A stretch of 64,000 nucleotides of DNA from an uncultured Candidatus Pelagibacter sp. (lineage in GTDB: Bacteria > Pseudomonadota > Alphaproteobacteria > Pelagibacterales > Pelagibacteraceae), in contig CAJWDL010000001.1 of assembly GCA_913030805.1 (NCBI GenBank), positions 80,239 through 144,238 of the forward strand. The letters are read 5' to 3'. Shown piece by piece: positions 9,256-21,417 of this stretch. Made by a program: the position numbers and the translations under genes. A model generated the notes under the pieces. That model was given only the letters and a program-made list of their open reading frames with translations, ran no database searches and had not been told where the DNA came from. Position 1 is the first letter of the stretch. Every line of letters starts with the position of its first letter.

Positions 9256-11175
9256 ATGCAAAATTATAGACAGTTAAATAATATAAATTATCCATCGGAT
9301 CTAAAAAAACTAAATGTAGAAGAACTCAAGGAACTGGCAGTAGAACTGAGAACAGAATTAATTGATGTAGTTTCTGAAACAGGCGGTCATTTGGGAGCTG
9401 GTCTTGGTGTTATAGAACTTACTATAGCTCTTCATTATATTTTTGATACACCAAAAGACAAATTAGTTTGGGACGTGGGTCATCAATCTTATCCACACAA
9501 AATTCTAACGGGAAGAAAAAATGAAATTAGAACCCTAAGACAAGGAAATGGTCTTTCAGGTTTTACCAAAAGATCTGAAAGTGAATACGATACATTTGGA
9601 GCTGGTCATAGTTCAACTTCAATATCTTCTTGTTTGGGAATAGCTGTAGCAAAAAGTTTATCAAATAATCAAAACAATGTTGTTGCTGTTATAGGTGATG
9701 GGGCAATGAGTGCGGGTATGGCGTATGAGGCCATGAATAATGCTGGTATCACAAAATCAAAATTAGTCGTTATTTTGAATGACAACGATATGTCCATAGC
9801 AAGACCCGTAGGAGCTATGAGTTCTTATTTAGCAAGATTATTATCTGGAAAAATTTATTTTGGTTTTAGAAAAGCAATCAAGTTGATTACGTCTTCTTTT
9901 TCAGAACAATTTAGCAATAAAGCCCACAAAGCTGAAGATTTTTTGAAGGGTATGGTAACAGGTGGTACATTATTTAGTGAACTTGGATTTTATTATATTG
10001 GTCCAATTGATGGACATAATTTGGAAACATTATTGCCAGTATTGAAAAATGTTAAAAATTTTAAACATAAAGGACCTATTTTGATACACGCAATTACCAA
10101 AAAGGGAAAAGGATACGAACCTGCAGAGAAGGCAAGAGATAAGTATCATGGTGTTTCCAAATTTAATATAATTACTGGAGAGCAAAAAAAATCATCTTCG
10201 AAAATCCCTTCTTTCACAAAGATTTTTGCAGATACTTTAATTCAACATGCTGAGAAGGATACTAAAATAATTGGAATAACCGCGGCAATGCCATCGGGTA
10301 CCGGAATGGATTTATTTGGTAATAAATTTCCAGATAGAATGTTTGATGTTGGCATTGCAGAACAACATGCCACAACATTTGCGGCTGGCTTAACAACCGA
10401 GGGCTATAAACCTTATGTAGCGATTTATTCAACTTTCCTTCAGAGAGCGTTTGATCAGGTAGTTCACGATGTAGCAATCCAAAGTTTACCCGTTAGATTT
10501 GCCATTGACAGAGCGGGACCGGTTGGAGCAGACGGTTCCACTCATGCTGGTTCTTTCGATATCGCGTATCTTACAACACTACCGAATTTTGTTGTTATGG
10601 CAGCAAGTGATGAAGCAGAATTAGTTAGAATGATAAATACTTCGACAATTATAAACGATAAACCTTGTGCTTTCAGATATCCCAGAGGAAATGGTTCTGG
10701 CGTAACTTTACCAGATATTGCTGAGATAATTTCCATTGGTAAAGGAAGGATTATAAAAGAAGGAAAAAATGTTGCAATTTTAAGTTTAGGAGCAAGACTA
10801 CAAGAATGTTTAAAAGCATCTGAATTACTTAATCAAAAAGGAATTTCAGTTACAGTTGCGGATATGAGATTTGCAAAACCTATTGATCAAGATTTGATTT
10901 TAGAATTATGTTTAAATCATGAAGCATTAATAACTATCGAAGAAGGTTCGATCGGTGGATTTGGATCTCATGTAATGCAATTCTTATCAAACAGAGGAAT
11001 ATTTGATAAAGGAATAAAATTAAGATCTATGATTTTACCAGATATTTTTATTGATCAAGATACACAGGAAAATATATATAAAAAAGCTGGACTGGACTCT
11101 ATATCTATTGAAGAAAAAGTTTTAGAAGCTCTAAAATCTAATGTTGTCTTGTCTAAGGCAAAATCAGTGAGCTAA
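9256..11175 (+). CDS. dxs: 1-deoxy-D-xylulose-5-phosphate synthase
   Basis: [61 protein letters not shown]. Confidence 0.98.
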   Translation: MQNYRQLNNINYPSDLKKLNVEELKELAVELRTELIDVVSETGGHLGAGLGVIELTIALHYIFDTPKDKLVWDVGHQSYPHKILTGRKNEIRTLRQGNGLSGFTKRSESEYDTFGAGHSSTSISSCLGIAVAKSLSNNQNNVVAVIGDGAMSAGMAYEAMNNAGITKSKLVVILNDNDMSIARPVGAMSSYLARLLSGKIYFGFRKAIKLITSSFSEQFSNKAHKAEDFLKGMVTGGTLFSELGFYYIGPIDGHNLETLLPVLKNVKNFKHKGPILIHAITKKGKGYEPAEKARDKYHGVSKFNIITGEQKKSSSKIPSFTKIFADTLIQHAEKDTKIIGITAAMPSGTGMDLFGNKFPDRMFDVGIAEQHATTFAAGLTTEGYKPYVAIYSTFLQRAFDQVVHDVAIQSLPVRFAIDRAGPVGADGSTHAGSFDIAYLTTLPNFVVMAASDEAELVRMINTSTIINDKPCAFRYPRGNGSGVTLPDIAEIISIGKGRIIKEGKNVAILSLGARLQECLKASELLNQKGISVTVADMRFAKPIDQDLILELCLNHEALITIEEGSIGGFGSHVMQFLSNRGIFDKGIKLRSMILPDIFIDQDTQENIYKKAGLDSISIEEKVLEALKSNVVLSKAKSVS

Positions 11176-11177
11176 AT

Positions 11178-12260
11178 TTATTTACACTGAGCTTTATTCA
11201 TTAGATAATGATCTAACAGTACACAATTCATCATAGCCTCACCAATAGGAACAGCTCTTATTCCAACACATGGGTCATGTCTGCCTTTAACAGAAATTTC
11301 AGTGTTTTTGCCTTTTTTATTTATCGTTTTTCTACTTAGCAATATAGAAGAAGTTGGTTTGACCGCAAAAGATACGATTATATCTTGACCAGATGAAATT
11401 CCTCCTAAAATTCCTCCTGCATTGTTGGATTTGAAAATAATTTTTTTTCCCTTTTGTCTAATTTCATCAGAACTCTCTAGTCCGTTTAGTAAAGCAGAAT
11501 ATATTCCTGATCCAATGTTTACTCCTTTGACTGCGTTTATACTCATTAATGCTGCCGTAATATCCGCGTCTAATTTTGAGTAAATAGGTGCACCCAAACC
11601 AATTGGTATTCCAAATGCTCTAATTTCGATAATTGCCCCACAAGACGAACCTGATTTTCGAACACCTAAAAGATATTTTTCCCACAATTTTACAACTGAC
11701 TTATCAGGACAAAAGAAAGGATTTTTTGAAATTTCTTTATCTTTCCAATTTTTGGTATTGCATCCTAGCAAACCTAACTGAGTGACTGCAGCAATAACTT
11801 TAAATTTTTCCCCCAAATTTTTTTGCAATACTTTTTTTGCAATTGCTCCCGCTGCAACTCTTGATGCTGTTTCTCTAGCTGATTGACGTCCTCCACCTCT
11901 GTAGTCTCTGATTCCATATTTTATAAAATATGTATAATCAGCATGACCAGGTCTGAATTTATCTTTAATCGTTTCATAATCTTTTGAACGTGCGTCTTTA
12001 TTATAAATAATCATGGAAATAGGTGTTCCTGTAGTTTTTCCGTCGAACAAACCTGATAAAATTTGTACTTTATCGGATTCTTTCCTTTGACTGGTAAATT
12101 TAGATCTACCCGGTCGTCTCCTATTCAAATCTTTTTGTACATCTTTTTCGTTGAGTGAGATGTTTGGAGGGCATCCGTCCACAACGCAGCCAATTGCAGG
12201 ACCGTGAGACTCTCCCCAAGTTGTGAAACGAAACATCTTTCCAAAAGTATTAAATGACAT
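11178..12260 (-). CDS. aroC: Chorismate synthase
   Basis: [49 protein letters not shown]. Confidence 0.98.
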   Translation of the reverse strand: MSFNTFGKMFRFTTWGESHGPAIGCVVDGCPPNISLNEKDVQKDLNRRRPGRSKFTSQRKESDKVQILSGLFDGKTTGTPISMIIYNKDARSKDYETIKDKFRPGHADYTYFIKYGIRDYRGGGRQSARETASRVAAGAIAKKVLQKNLGEKFKVIAAVTQLGLLGCNTKNWKDKEISKNPFFCPDKSVVKLWEKYLLGVRKSGSSCGAIIEIRAFGIPIGLGAPIYSKLDADITAALMSINAVKGVNIGSGIYSALLNGLESSDEIRQKGKKIIFKSNNAGGILGGISSGQDIIVSFAVKPTSSILLSRKTINKKGKNTEISVKGRHDPCVGIRAVPIGEAMMNCVLLDHYLMNKAQCK

Positions 12261-12299
12261 TTTTTTATATTATATTATATAAGATATTTTAGCCAAATT

Positions 12300-12923
12300 A
12301 TGAATGAAAAAAATTCTCTAGGATTAGATAAATGTTTTTTGGATTTGGACAATCCATTCGAATTATTTACAATCTGGATGGAAAAGGCAATAAAAAATGA
12401 GATTAACGATCCAAACGCTTTATCTTTGGCAACAACCGATAAATCTGGAAAACCTTCCGCTAGGATGGTTTTATTAAAAGGAACTAATGAAAAAGGATTT
12501 ATTTTTTATACAAACTTAAAAAGTAAAAAAAGTTTAGATTTAAAAGAAAACCCGCAAGCATCAATGTGTTTTTATTGGAAAAGCTTGTTTCGTCAGGTAA
12601 CAATAGATGGAGTGGTTGATAAAGTTACCGATCAAGTTGCCGACCATTACTTCAATAGCCGTATTTATAATAGTCGAATTGGTGCATGGGCATCTAGCCA
12701 ATCAGAAGCTTTGCAAAACAAAGAAGAATTATTAGGAAAAATTGAAAAATATAAAAAAAAGTTTTCGAATCAAAAAAATGTTCCAAGGCCTCCTCATTGG
12801 TCAGGCTGGTGTTTAATACCGGATAGCATTGAATTTTGGCTAAGAGGTGAAAATAGAATTCATGAAAGATTAAGATACAACAAAGCAAACGATGGTTGGA
12901 AAAAGATATTGCTTTATCCTTAG
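12300..12923 (+). CDS. pdxH: Pyridoxamine 5'-phosphate oxidase
   Basis: PSARMVLLKG, FYTNLKSKK, RQVTIDG, FWLRGENRIHERLRY. Confidence 0.95.
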   Translation: MNEKNSLGLDKCFLDLDNPFELFTIWMEKAIKNEINDPNALSLATTDKSGKPSARMVLLKGTNEKGFIFYTNLKSKKSLDLKENPQASMCFYWKSLFRQVTIDGVVDKVTDQVADHYFNSRIYNSRIGAWASSQSEALQNKEELLGKIEKYKKKFSNQKNVPRPPHWSGWCLIPDSIEFWLRGENRIHERLRYNKANDGWKKILLYP

Positions 12924-13933
12924 AAAGATCGTTCCAAGCTAAAAGAAATTAAATTTTCTAATATGCTTTTTTCCTTAGAGGGTCTGAATATACTTAAAGA
13001 ATTTAAAGCTAAATTTACAAAATGTTCTGCTTTTTTGTGACATTGATGAATAATTTTATATTTTGAAATTAATTTTAACATCATCTTAAAATCCCCTTCA
13101 CTTCTCTCATCTTGTTTAAAAATTTTTTTTAATAATTTTTTTTCACTAATATTAGCTCGTTGATAAACGAGTATTGATGGTAATGTCACTTTTCCTTCAA
13201 AAAAATCATTGCCAATTTTTTTTCCAAACAAGTTTAAATTCGAATTATAATCCAATGTGTCGTCAGCTATTTGAAACGTAAGTCCCAAATTTTTTCCATA
13301 AAATCGCAATGAATCCTTTTCTTTGTTGTTTTTGTTTGTAATTATTCCGCCAACTTTTGTTGCTGCCGCAAAAAGAGCAGCAGTTTTTGAACCTATTATT
13401 TTTAGATAGACTTCTTCCAACATATCGATTTCACCCTTATGCTGTAATTGTAACACTTCACCTTGAGCAATTTTTGATGAAGTTGAAGATAAAAGTTTTA
13501 ATACTTCATGATCGTTGTCTTCAACCATGATTTCAAAACATCGACTTAACAAATAATCACCTACCAATATAGAAGATTGGTTACCCCAAATTTTATTTGT
13601 TGTTTTTTTTCCTCTTCTGATTGTACTTTTATCTATAACATCATCATGCAAAAGAGTTGCACTATGAATCAATTCAACGCAGGCAGCTAAATTCACATCT
13701 CTAAGACCCTTTGAATATCCGCAAAGCTTAGAACATCCTAAAGTTAAAAGGGATCTAATTTTTTTACCGCCTGAATGCAAATGGTGAACAACCATTTGGT
13801 CAATCAAATCAACACTGCTTTCTAATCTCGATTTTATTTTTTCATCAACCAGGGAGATTTTCTGATCAACCGAAGATTTCAAATCATTGTAACAATCGTC
13901 GACTCTTCTTTTTAGCTGAATTACAGTACCCAT
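12920..13933 (-). CDS. ispB: Polyprenyl (octaprenyl-type) diphosphate synthase
   Basis: LLHDDVIDKSTIRRGKKTTN, GKKIGNDFFEGKVTLP. Confidence 0.92.
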   Translation of the reverse strand: MGTVIQLKRRVDDCYNDLKSSVDQKISLVDEKIKSRLESSVDLIDQMVVHHLHSGGKKIRSLLTLGCSKLCGYSKGLRDVNLAACVELIHSATLLHDDVIDKSTIRRGKKTTNKIWGNQSSILVGDYLLSRCFEIMVEDNDHEVLKLLSSTSSKIAQGEVLQLQHKGEIDMLEEVYLKIIGSKTAALFAAATKVGGIITNKNNKEKDSLRFYGKNLGLTFQIADDTLDYNSNLNLFGKKIGNDFFEGKVTLPSILVYQRANISEKKLLKKIFKQDERSEGDFKMMLKLISKYKIIHQCHKKAEHFVNLALNSLSIFRPSKEKSILENLISFSLERSF

Positions 13934-14081
13934 ATATTCAATAAAAATAATACATTAAAAAATATTTATTCACATCGTAATTGACGCACCTTGTTTGCTT
14001 CAACCTCAGGTAGCTTTATGCTTTACTTAAAACTTAAAAGGTTTTAAAAAATGGTATATTAAACAATCATTCATAATTAGC

Positions 14082-14927
14082 ATGTTTTCATTTTTTAAAA
14101 AAATCAAAAAAGGCATATTCTCATATTTTAAGGATAAAAAAACTGTCTCCCATATTAGATTAAGCGGTGTCATTGGAAATGTTGGAAAATTTAAGCAGGG
14201 AATAGATTTTTCCAGTCAGCAGGAAATAATCAAAAAAGCTTTTTCAGTTGAAGAAATTGAAGCGGTAGCTATCTCAATAAATTCACCAGGAGGCTCTCCC
14301 GTTCAATCACATCTGATTTATAGCTATGTGAGAAAAATGGCTAAAGAAAAAAATGTTAAAGTGTTAGTTTTTGCTGAAGATGTAGCAGCATCAGGAGGAT
14401 ATTTAATTGCATGTGCTGGCGATGAAATTTACGCCAATTCAAGTTCAATTATTGGTTCCATAGGAGTTATTTATTCTTCCTTTGGATTACAAGAACTAAT
14501 TAAGAAAGCAGGAATTCAAAGAAGAATATACACTGCGGGCAAAAATAAAAGCACTCTTGATCCATTTGTTGATGAAAAAAAAGAAGATATAGAAAGATTA
14601 AAGAAAATTCAGTTAGATCTTCATGCTGACTTTATCAAGGTGGTAGAAGAAAGCAGATCATCCAAACTAAAAAAAGAAGAAAACACAGATCTTTTTACGG
14701 GCGAATTTTGGTCAGGTTCTAAGTCAAAAGAATTAGGTTTGATTGATAACCTAGGTAATGCAGATGAAATACTCAAAGAGAAATTTGGCGAAGATGTTGT
14801 CATCAAAAAATTTGAAAAAGCAAAGGGTTGGCTCAGTAAAAAAATATCCGGAAGTAGTGAAAATCAAATTGAAGCATTAGTTCAGCTGTTAGAAGAAAGA
14901 TCCATCTGGCAAAAATATGGTCTTTAA
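14082..14927 (+). CDS. S49 family serine peptidase (SppA/SohB-like)
   Basis: [45 protein letters not shown]. Confidence 0.88.
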   Translation: MFSFFKKIKKGIFSYFKDKKTVSHIRLSGVIGNVGKFKQGIDFSSQQEIIKKAFSVEEIEAVAISINSPGGSPVQSHLIYSYVRKMAKEKNVKVLVFAEDVAASGGYLIACAGDEIYANSSSIIGSIGVIYSSFGLQELIKKAGIQRRIYTAGKNKSTLDPFVDEKKEDIERLKKIQLDLHADFIKVVEESRSSKLKKEENTDLFTGEFWSGSKSKELGLIDNLGNADEILKEKFGEDVVIKKFEKAKGWLSKKISGSSENQIEALVQLLEERSIWQKYGL

Positions 14928-15826
14928 TGAAAAAAAAAAAAAATAAAAAGAAAAAAATAAAAAAAAAAAATATATCAGTCCAGAAATTTCAAGATACAAT
15001 ATTAAATTTACAAAAGTATTGGGGTAACTATGGGTGTGTAATTTTGCAGCCGTATGATATGGAGGTTGGAGCTGGAACTTTTCATCCCGCAACAACCTTG
15101 AGATCTCTAGGAACCAAACCTTGGCGAGCAGCTTACGTGCAACCTTCGAGACGTCCATCAGATGGAAGATATGGTGATAATCCAAACAGATTACAACATT
15201 ATTATCAATTTCAAGTTATAATTAAACCCTCGCCCAAAGAGATAAAAAAACTTTATTTAAAAAGTTTATCAGCTATTGGAATAAATTATAAAGATCATGA
15301 CATCAGATTTGTTGAAGATGATTGGGAAAGTCCAACTTTAGGTGCGGCAGGACTTGGATGGGAAGTTTGGTGTGATGGTATGGAAATTACTCAATTTACT
15401 TATTTTCAGCAAATGGCTGGTATCGAATGTAAATCAGTATCTGTTGAACTAACTTATGGACTGGAACGAATATGTATGTTTACACAAAAAAAAAATAATG
15501 TATTTGATCTTTTATGGAATGACACTGGAATAAAATATAAAGATGTTTTTTATCAATCAGAAAAAGAATTTTCAGCGTATAATTTTGAACATGCCAATAT
15601 AGATTTTCTGTTTAAGATTTTTGAAATGGTAGAAACCGAATGTAAATCATTATTAGACAAAAAATTGTCATTACCGGCTTACGACCAATGTTTAAAAGCT
15701 AGCCATGTTTTTAACCTATTAGATTCCAGGGGAGCCATTGGTGTGGCACAAAGAGCTGGCTACATTTCAAGAATTAGAGATTTAGTTAAACAAGCAGGAT
15801 CTGTTTGGTTAGAAACCCAAACATAG
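14927..15826 (+). CDS. glyQ: Glycyl-tRNA synthetase alpha subunit (Lys-rich N-terminal extension if annotated start is used)
   Basis: [64 protein letters not shown]. Confidence 0.97.
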   Translation: MKKKKNKKKKIKKKNISVQKFQDTILNLQKYWGNYGCVILQPYDMEVGAGTFHPATTLRSLGTKPWRAAYVQPSRRPSDGRYGDNPNRLQHYYQFQVIIKPSPKEIKKLYLKSLSAIGINYKDHDIRFVEDDWESPTLGAAGLGWEVWCDGMEITQFTYFQQMAGIECKSVSVELTYGLERICMFTQKKNNVFDLLWNDTGIKYKDVFYQSEKEFSAYNFEHANIDFLFKIFEMVETECKSLLDKKLSLPAYDQCLKASHVFNLLDSRGAIGVAQRAGYISRIRDLVKQAGSVWLETQT

Positions 15827-15829
15827 CTG

Positions 15830-17896
15830 ATGTCCGAACTGTTTTTAGAGTTGTTTAGCGAAGAAATACCTTCTGAATTACAAAAAAATGCTAGGGAAGG
15901 TATACTAAAACTTTTTACTGAAAGCTTTGACAAGCTAGATATCAATTTTAAATCAAAAAAATCTTACTCCACACCAAAAAGACTAGTTTTTTTCTTTGAT
16001 GAAATACCAGAAAAAATAGAGAAAAAAGGAATGACCATTAAAGGTCCCAAAGTAGGCGCACCCGCTATTGCTTTGGAAGGTTTTATAAAATCAAATAATA
16101 TAAATCGTGCAGAAGTTTTTGAACAAAACATAGAAAAAGGTAGATTTTTTTTTGCCAAAATTGGTCCAAAAATTACCCTGGTTAAACAAGAACTGGCTAA
16201 AATGATTCCAGATATTTTAAATAAATATTCTTGGAAAAAATCCATGAGATGGGCAGATCATAGTTTAGCCTGGGGAAGACCATTAAAATCAATTTTAGCC
16301 TTATTTGATAATCAGGTAATTCAATTTAGTTTTCATCATTTACTAAGCAGCAACCTTACATTTTCAGATGAAATTATTGAGGAAGGACAAAAAAAAATAA
16401 AGAATTTTAGATCTTACTTAAAATTATTAGACCGAAAAAAAATCATTTTAGATCAGAATCTCAGAAAACAGCTGATCGTAAAACAAATAGATAAAATTTG
16501 CAGGACAAGGAAGTTAAAAAAAAAATTAGATGAAAAATTATTAGATGAAGTAGTTGATCTTGTTGAAAAACCAAATGTTCTGGTAGGTAAATTTAACATG
16601 TCTTTTTTGAATATACCAAAAGAAATATTAATCACTTCCATGCAACAGCATCATAAATATTTTCCTCTATTTAACCAGGAAGATAATTTGACCAATATTT
16701 TTATTATTGTAACAAATTTAGAAGATAAAAAAGGACTTGTTAAGATTGGAAATGAAAGAGTAATTTCAGCTAGATTATCTGATGCAAAATTTTTTTGGGA
16801 AAAAAATAAAGCTCAAAGTTTAGTTAAACAAGTTGGCAAACTTAAATCAATTAATTTTTTTTCAAAATTAGGAACTATGTTTCATAAAGTTCAAAGAATT
16901 AGAAAACTTGGGGCAATGATTGCCGATCAACTTAATCTAAATAAAGAAAAAGTAGAAATTTCAGCTTCGATTTGTAAAGCAGATCTTCTTTCAGATTTAG
17001 TTGGCGAATATCCTGAACTTCAAGGTATTCTAGGCAGCCATTTTGCTAGTGCCCAAGGATTTGATGACGACATTTCCATGGCAATTATGGAGCATTATCT
17101 ACCTTTAGGATTAGATGGCAAAATACCCAAGAAACCCATTAGTGTTGCCGTCTCCATTATAGATAAAATAGATACTCTTGTTGGTTTTTTTGGAATTGGA
17201 GAAAAACCTACAGGTTCCAAAGACCCTTTTGCATTGAGGAGAACCGCTTATGGGCTTTTGAGGATTATCATTGAAAATAATTTGTCTATTCAATTGAAAA
17301 ATTTAACAAATTATTCAAACATTCTTTACCTAGAGCAGGGTTTCAAATTTCCAGATCAACTAAACTTAAATGTAATAACTAATTTTTTGAGAGATAGATT
17401 GAGAAATTATCTGAAAGTAAAAAAAGCAAGACATGATATTATTGAAGCCGTTACATCCTCACAAGTTTCCGATGATTTTGTTTCATTATACAAAAAATGT
17501 CTAACTCTTAATAAATATTTGAAAAAAGATTTGGGAAAAAATATATTAACGACCTACAAAAGAGCATCAAATATTTTGGATCAAGAAAAGAAAACAATTA
17601 ATTCAAAAATTACAGGAGAACCTAATTCAATTTTATTTAATAAAAATGAAGAAAAACTTCTTTTTAATCAAATAAATGAAGTTAGGAAATATTTTTCTAG
17701 TGTGATAAAAAATGAAAATTACGAAAAAACATTAGAGATTTTGTCCGGTGCAAAAAGAACTACAGATAATTTTTTTGAAAATGTTGTAGTTAACGATGAA
17801 AATGAAAATATGAAGAAAAATAGGCTTGAATTATTAGAAATGTTTTGTAACACTTTTGATAATTTCATTGATTTTTCGAAGATAGAAGGGGCATAG
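15830..17896 (+). CDS. glyS: Glycyl-tRNA synthetase beta subunit
   Basis: LFLELFSEEIPSELQKNA, MQQHHKYFPL, KADLLSDLVGEYPELQGILGSHFA, DPFALRRTAYGLLRI. Confidence 0.97.
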   Translation: MSELFLELFSEEIPSELQKNAREGILKLFTESFDKLDINFKSKKSYSTPKRLVFFFDEIPEKIEKKGMTIKGPKVGAPAIALEGFIKSNNINRAEVFEQNIEKGRFFFAKIGPKITLVKQELAKMIPDILNKYSWKKSMRWADHSLAWGRPLKSILALFDNQVIQFSFHHLLSSNLTFSDEIIEEGQKKIKNFRSYLKLLDRKKIILDQNLRKQLIVKQIDKICRTRKLKKKLDEKLLDEVVDLVEKPNVLVGKFNMSFLNIPKEILITSMQQHHKYFPLFNQEDNLTNIFIIVTNLEDKKGLVKIGNERVISARLSDAKFFWEKNKAQSLVKQVGKLKSINFFSKLGTMFHKVQRIRKLGAMIADQLNLNKEKVEISASICKADLLSDLVGEYPELQGILGSHFASAQGFDDDISMAIMEHYLPLGLDGKIPKKPISVAVSIIDKIDTLVGFFGIGEKPTGSKDPFALRRTAYGLLRIIIENNLSIQLKNLTNYSNILYLEQGFKFPDQLNLNVITNFLRDRLRNYLKVKKARHDIIEAVTSSQVSDDFVSLYKKCLTLNKYLKKDLGKNILTTYKRASNILDQEKKTINSKITGEPNSILFNKNEEKLLFNQINEVRKYFSSVIKNENYEKTLEILSGAKRTTDNFFENVVVNDENENMKKNRLELLEMFCNTFDNFIDFSKIEGA

Positions 17897-20563
17897 TTGA
17901 GGAAGTTTATATTTAATTTTAGCAGTAAAAAACCAAAGAAAAACTTTAATGCTAAAAACGTCTTAGGTGGCAAGGGAGCCAATTTAGCCGAAATGGAAAA
18001 ATTGGGTCTTCCTGTTCCTCCTGGATTTACAATTTCTACAAAAGTATGTGATTTGTTTTATAAGAACAAAAGAAAATTACCATCTTTTATTATTAAACTA
18101 ATAAGAGAGGAATTAAAATTAATTGAAAAAGTATCAAAAAAAAAATTTGGAGATTTAAATAATCCCTTGCTTATTTCTGTTCGTTCCGGTGCAAAAGTTT
18201 CAATGCCAGGGATGATGGATACCATTTTAAATTTAGGACTTAACGATAAAACTGTTTTGGGTTTGATAAATAAAACATCCAACCCAAGGTTTGCACAGGA
18301 TAGTTACAGAAGATTTATACAAATGTATGGTTCGGTGGTCTTAAATGTAAAAAGTTATCATTTTGAAGAATTAATTGAAAATTATAAACTTACCAAAGGT
18401 GTCATTGCGGATACAGATTTAGATGAAAACGACTGGGGTGGACTAATTAATAACTTCAAAGATTTGATTAAAAAAGAAACAAAAAAAGAATTTCCGCAAG
18501 ATGTTTTAGAACAGCTATACGGTGCAATCAGCGCTGTTTTTCAGTCTTGGGAAAGTAAAAGAGCTAAAGTTTATAGAAGGCTTCACCATATTTCTGCAGA
18601 TGGGGGGACGGCAGTAAATATACAGGCAATGGTTTTTGGAAACATGGGCAATGATTCAGCCACAGGTGTTGTTTTTACTAGAAATCCCTCAACCGGTGAA
18701 AAATTTTTATTTGGAGAATATTTAATTAATGCTCAAGGCGAGGATGTCGTTGCAGGCACCAGAACTCCTCAACACGTAACAAAAAAAGCAAGAATTATAG
18801 ATGGAGTCAAAGAACCTTCCATGGAAGAGTCTCTGACCAAAGTTTACTTACAACTTAAAAAAATTCTTTTTCGTTTAGAAAAACACTACAAAGATATGCA
18901 AGATGTAGAATTTACAGTTGAAAATAATAAACTTTGGATACTTCAAACGAGATCGGGAAAACGAACAGCTAAATCTGCAATTAAAATTGCTGTAGATATG
19001 GTCAAAGAAAAACTAATTTCAAAAAAAGAAGCAGTTCTGAGAATCGATCCCAATACTTTGGATACATTATTACACCCAACGCTTGACAAAAAAGTAAATA
19101 AAAAAATTATTGCCTCAGGCTTGCCGGCTTCCCCAGGTGGTGCAAGTGGTAAAGTTGTTTTTTCTGCCGATGAAGCTGAAAGATTAAATGAAATGATGCA
19201 AAACTCTATTTTGGTTAGAACAGAAACATCCCCCGAAGATATTCATGGCATGCATGCCGCCAAAGGTATTTTAACTTCCAGAGGAGGTATGACAAGTCAT
19301 GCAGCAGTAGTTGCAAGAGGAATGGGTAGACCATGTGTGTCAGGTTCGACCGAAATTAACATTGATTATGTAAATAAAATATTCAGGACAGGCGATGTTA
19401 CTGTTAAAGAGGGAGATATAATCACAATTGATGGTTCAAGCGGTGAAATAATTTTAGGTGAAGTTTCAACTGTTAAACCAGAAATATCAGGTGATTTTTC
19501 TAAATTAATGAGTTGGGCTGACTCTTTTAGAAAACTTATAGTTAGAACAAATTCAGAAACTCCTGTTGACACAAAGACAGCAAGAGAATTTGGAGCAGAA
19601 GGCATTGGCCTGTGTAGAACTGAGCATATGTTTTTTGACGAAAAAAGAATTGTTTCAGTGAGACAAATGATACTTTCTAAAACAACGGAGGATCGTGAAG
19701 GAGCTTTAAAAAAACTTCTTCCTTATCAAAAAAATGATTTTGTAGAAATTTTTAAAATTATGAATGGTTTACCTGTGACAGTTAGACTGTTGGATCCTCC
19801 TTTACACGAGTTTTTACCAAAAACTGATAAAGATATCGAAAATATCGCTAAGGAATTAAACTTAACAGAGAAAGATATAAAATTTAGAATTGTTGAGCTT
19901 CACGAACAAAATCCCATGTTAGGACATAGAGGGTGTAGACTTGGTATTTCTTTTCCAGAAATTTACCATATGCAATGCGAGGCAATTTTTGAGGCGTTGG
20001 TTGAATGTAAAAAACAAAAAGTAAAATTAGTTATACCCGAAATAATGATTCCTTTGATTTCAACTGCGACTGAAATTAAAATACTTAGAGAGCTTGTAGA
20101 AAAAACAGCAAAAGAAGTTCAAAAAAAATATTCAATCAAAATAAAATATTATGTTGGTACAATGATTGAACTTCCCAGGGCAGCTTTGAGAGCTAAGGAT
20201 ATAGCAAAGTTTGCTGATTTTTTTAGTTTCGGAACTAATGATTTAACGCAGACAACATTCGGCATAAGCAGAGATGATTCTGGTAAATTTTTAAATGATT
20301 ATGTGGAAAATAAAATATTCAACAAAGATCCATTTGTTAGCATTGACGAAAGAGGGGTTGGAGAATTAATTAAAATTGCAGCTAAACGTGGAAGGATGCA
20401 AAAAAGATCTCTTAAACTAGGAATTTGTGGAGAACACGGGGGCGATCCTTCAAGTATAGAATTTTGTGCTAGAGCTGGACTTAATTATGTTTCTTGTTCA
20501 CCTTATAGAGTTCCTGTTGCTAGATTAGCAGCAGCACAAGCCCATCTGAAGAAAAAAAAATAA
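17897..20563 (+). CDS. ppdK: Pyruvate, phosphate dikinase (TTG start)
   Basis: GGKGANLAEMEKLGLPVPPGFTIST, GMTSHAAVVARGMGRPCVSG, GICGEHGGDPSSIEFC. Confidence 0.97.
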   Translation: MRKFIFNFSSKKPKKNFNAKNVLGGKGANLAEMEKLGLPVPPGFTISTKVCDLFYKNKRKLPSFIIKLIREELKLIEKVSKKKFGDLNNPLLISVRSGAKVSMPGMMDTILNLGLNDKTVLGLINKTSNPRFAQDSYRRFIQMYGSVVLNVKSYHFEELIENYKLTKGVIADTDLDENDWGGLINNFKDLIKKETKKEFPQDVLEQLYGAISAVFQSWESKRAKVYRRLHHISADGGTAVNIQAMVFGNMGNDSATGVVFTRNPSTGEKFLFGEYLINAQGEDVVAGTRTPQHVTKKARIIDGVKEPSMEESLTKVYLQLKKILFRLEKHYKDMQDVEFTVENNKLWILQTRSGKRTAKSAIKIAVDMVKEKLISKKEAVLRIDPNTLDTLLHPTLDKKVNKKIIASGLPASPGGASGKVVFSADEAERLNEMMQNSILVRTETSPEDIHGMHAAKGILTSRGGMTSHAAVVARGMGRPCVSGSTEINIDYVNKIFRTGDVTVKEGDIITIDGSSGEIILGEVSTVKPEISGDFSKLMSWADSFRKLIVRTNSETPVDTKTAREFGAEGIGLCRTEHMFFDEKRIVSVRQMILSKTTEDREGALKKLLPYQKNDFVEIFKIMNGLPVTVRLLDPPLHEFLPKTDKDIENIAKELNLTEKDIKFRIVELHEQNPMLGHRGCRLGISFPEIYHMQCEAIFEALVECKKQKVKLVIPEIMIPLISTATEIKILRELVEKTAKEVQKKYSIKIKYYVGTMIELPRAALRAKDIAKFADFFSFGTNDLTQTTFGISRDDSGKFLNDYVENKIFNKDPFVSIDERGVGELIKIAAKRGRMQKRSLKLGICGEHGGDPSSIEFCARAGLNYVSCSPYRVPVARLAAAQAHLKKKK

Positions 20564-20568
20564 TTTGT

Positions 20569-21414
20569 TTAAATTTCTAACTTAAAATTTACAGCTGGAA
20601 CGCTATGAGTAATTTGTCCTACGGATATTCTTTTTACTCCAGTTGAGGCAATTTTTCTTACATTTTTTAGTGTGATACCGCCCGAAGCTTCCGTTTCATA
20701 AAGTTTATAGGACAGTTTGATTCCTTTTCTAAGATTATTGAGATTCATATTATCAAATAATATCCTGTCAAATTTTAAGCTCATGACTTTTTTAAGCTGG
20801 TTAAGGTTGTCCACCTCTACAGTAATTTTTTTTCCCTTTCTATTTCTAATAGCTTTTTTGACTAATTTACGGATATCTCCTTCTATGGCGATATGATTGT
20901 CTTTTATTAAAATTTCATCACTAAGGTTAAATCTATGATTAAGTCCTCCCCCCAATCTAACCCCATATTTTTGTATTAATCTTAAATTTGGCAAAGTTTT
21001 TCTGGTACAACAAATTTTACAAGATTTTCCCTTCACTTTACTGACGAATTTGTTCGTTGTTGTTGCTACTCCCGAAATTAAACTTAAAAAATTAAGAGCT
21101 ACTCTTTCGCTTTTTAGGATTCCCTTAGCATTTCCAGTTATTATAGCTACGACTTTTCCTTTATTTATTTTTCTACCGTCTTTTGTTTTTGTCTTAAAAT
21201 TAATTTTTTTATCTGAATATTTGAAGGCTTCTTTTGCAAAATTTAAACCTCCCATTATACCTGCTTGATTTGAAATTATTTTTGCTTTAATTTTTTTTTT
21301 ATTTTTAATAAGTTGACTGGTAACATCACCATTTGGACGTAAATCTTCCAATATGGCATTTTTTACTAGATTTTTAATGTATTTTTGATTTAAAGAATTT
21401 TTTTTTTTTATCAC
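20569..21414 (-). CDS. nadC: Nicotinate-nucleotide pyrophosphorylase (quinolinate phosphoribosyltransferase)
   Basis: CCTRKTLPNLRLIQKYGVRLGGGLNHRFNLSDEILIKDNHI, EVDNLNQL. Confidence 0.96.
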   Translation of the reverse strand: MIKKKNSLNQKYIKNLVKNAILEDLRPNGDVTSQLIKNKKKIKAKIISNQAGIMGGLNFAKEAFKYSDKKINFKTKTKDGRKINKGKVVAIITGNAKGILKSERVALNFLSLISGVATTTNKFVSKVKGKSCKICCTRKTLPNLRLIQKYGVRLGGGLNHRFNLSDEILIKDNHIAIEGDIRKLVKKAIRNRKGKKITVEVDNLNQLKKVMSLKFDRILFDNMNLNNLRKGIKLSYKLYETEASGGITLKNVRKIASTGVKRISVGQITHSVPAVNFKLEI

Positions 21415-21417
21415 GTT

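Noticed and set aside
8371-13933. Two polyprenyl synthases (ispA and ispB) as a recent duplication
   Set aside because: They are the standard separate FPP and octaprenyl-PP synthases of quinone-producing bacteria.
13934-14081. 148-nt gap between ispB and the S49 peptidase considered as ncRNA
   Set aside because: No recognisable fold, terminator or conserved RNA motif visible; only AT-rich spacer and a plausible promoter.
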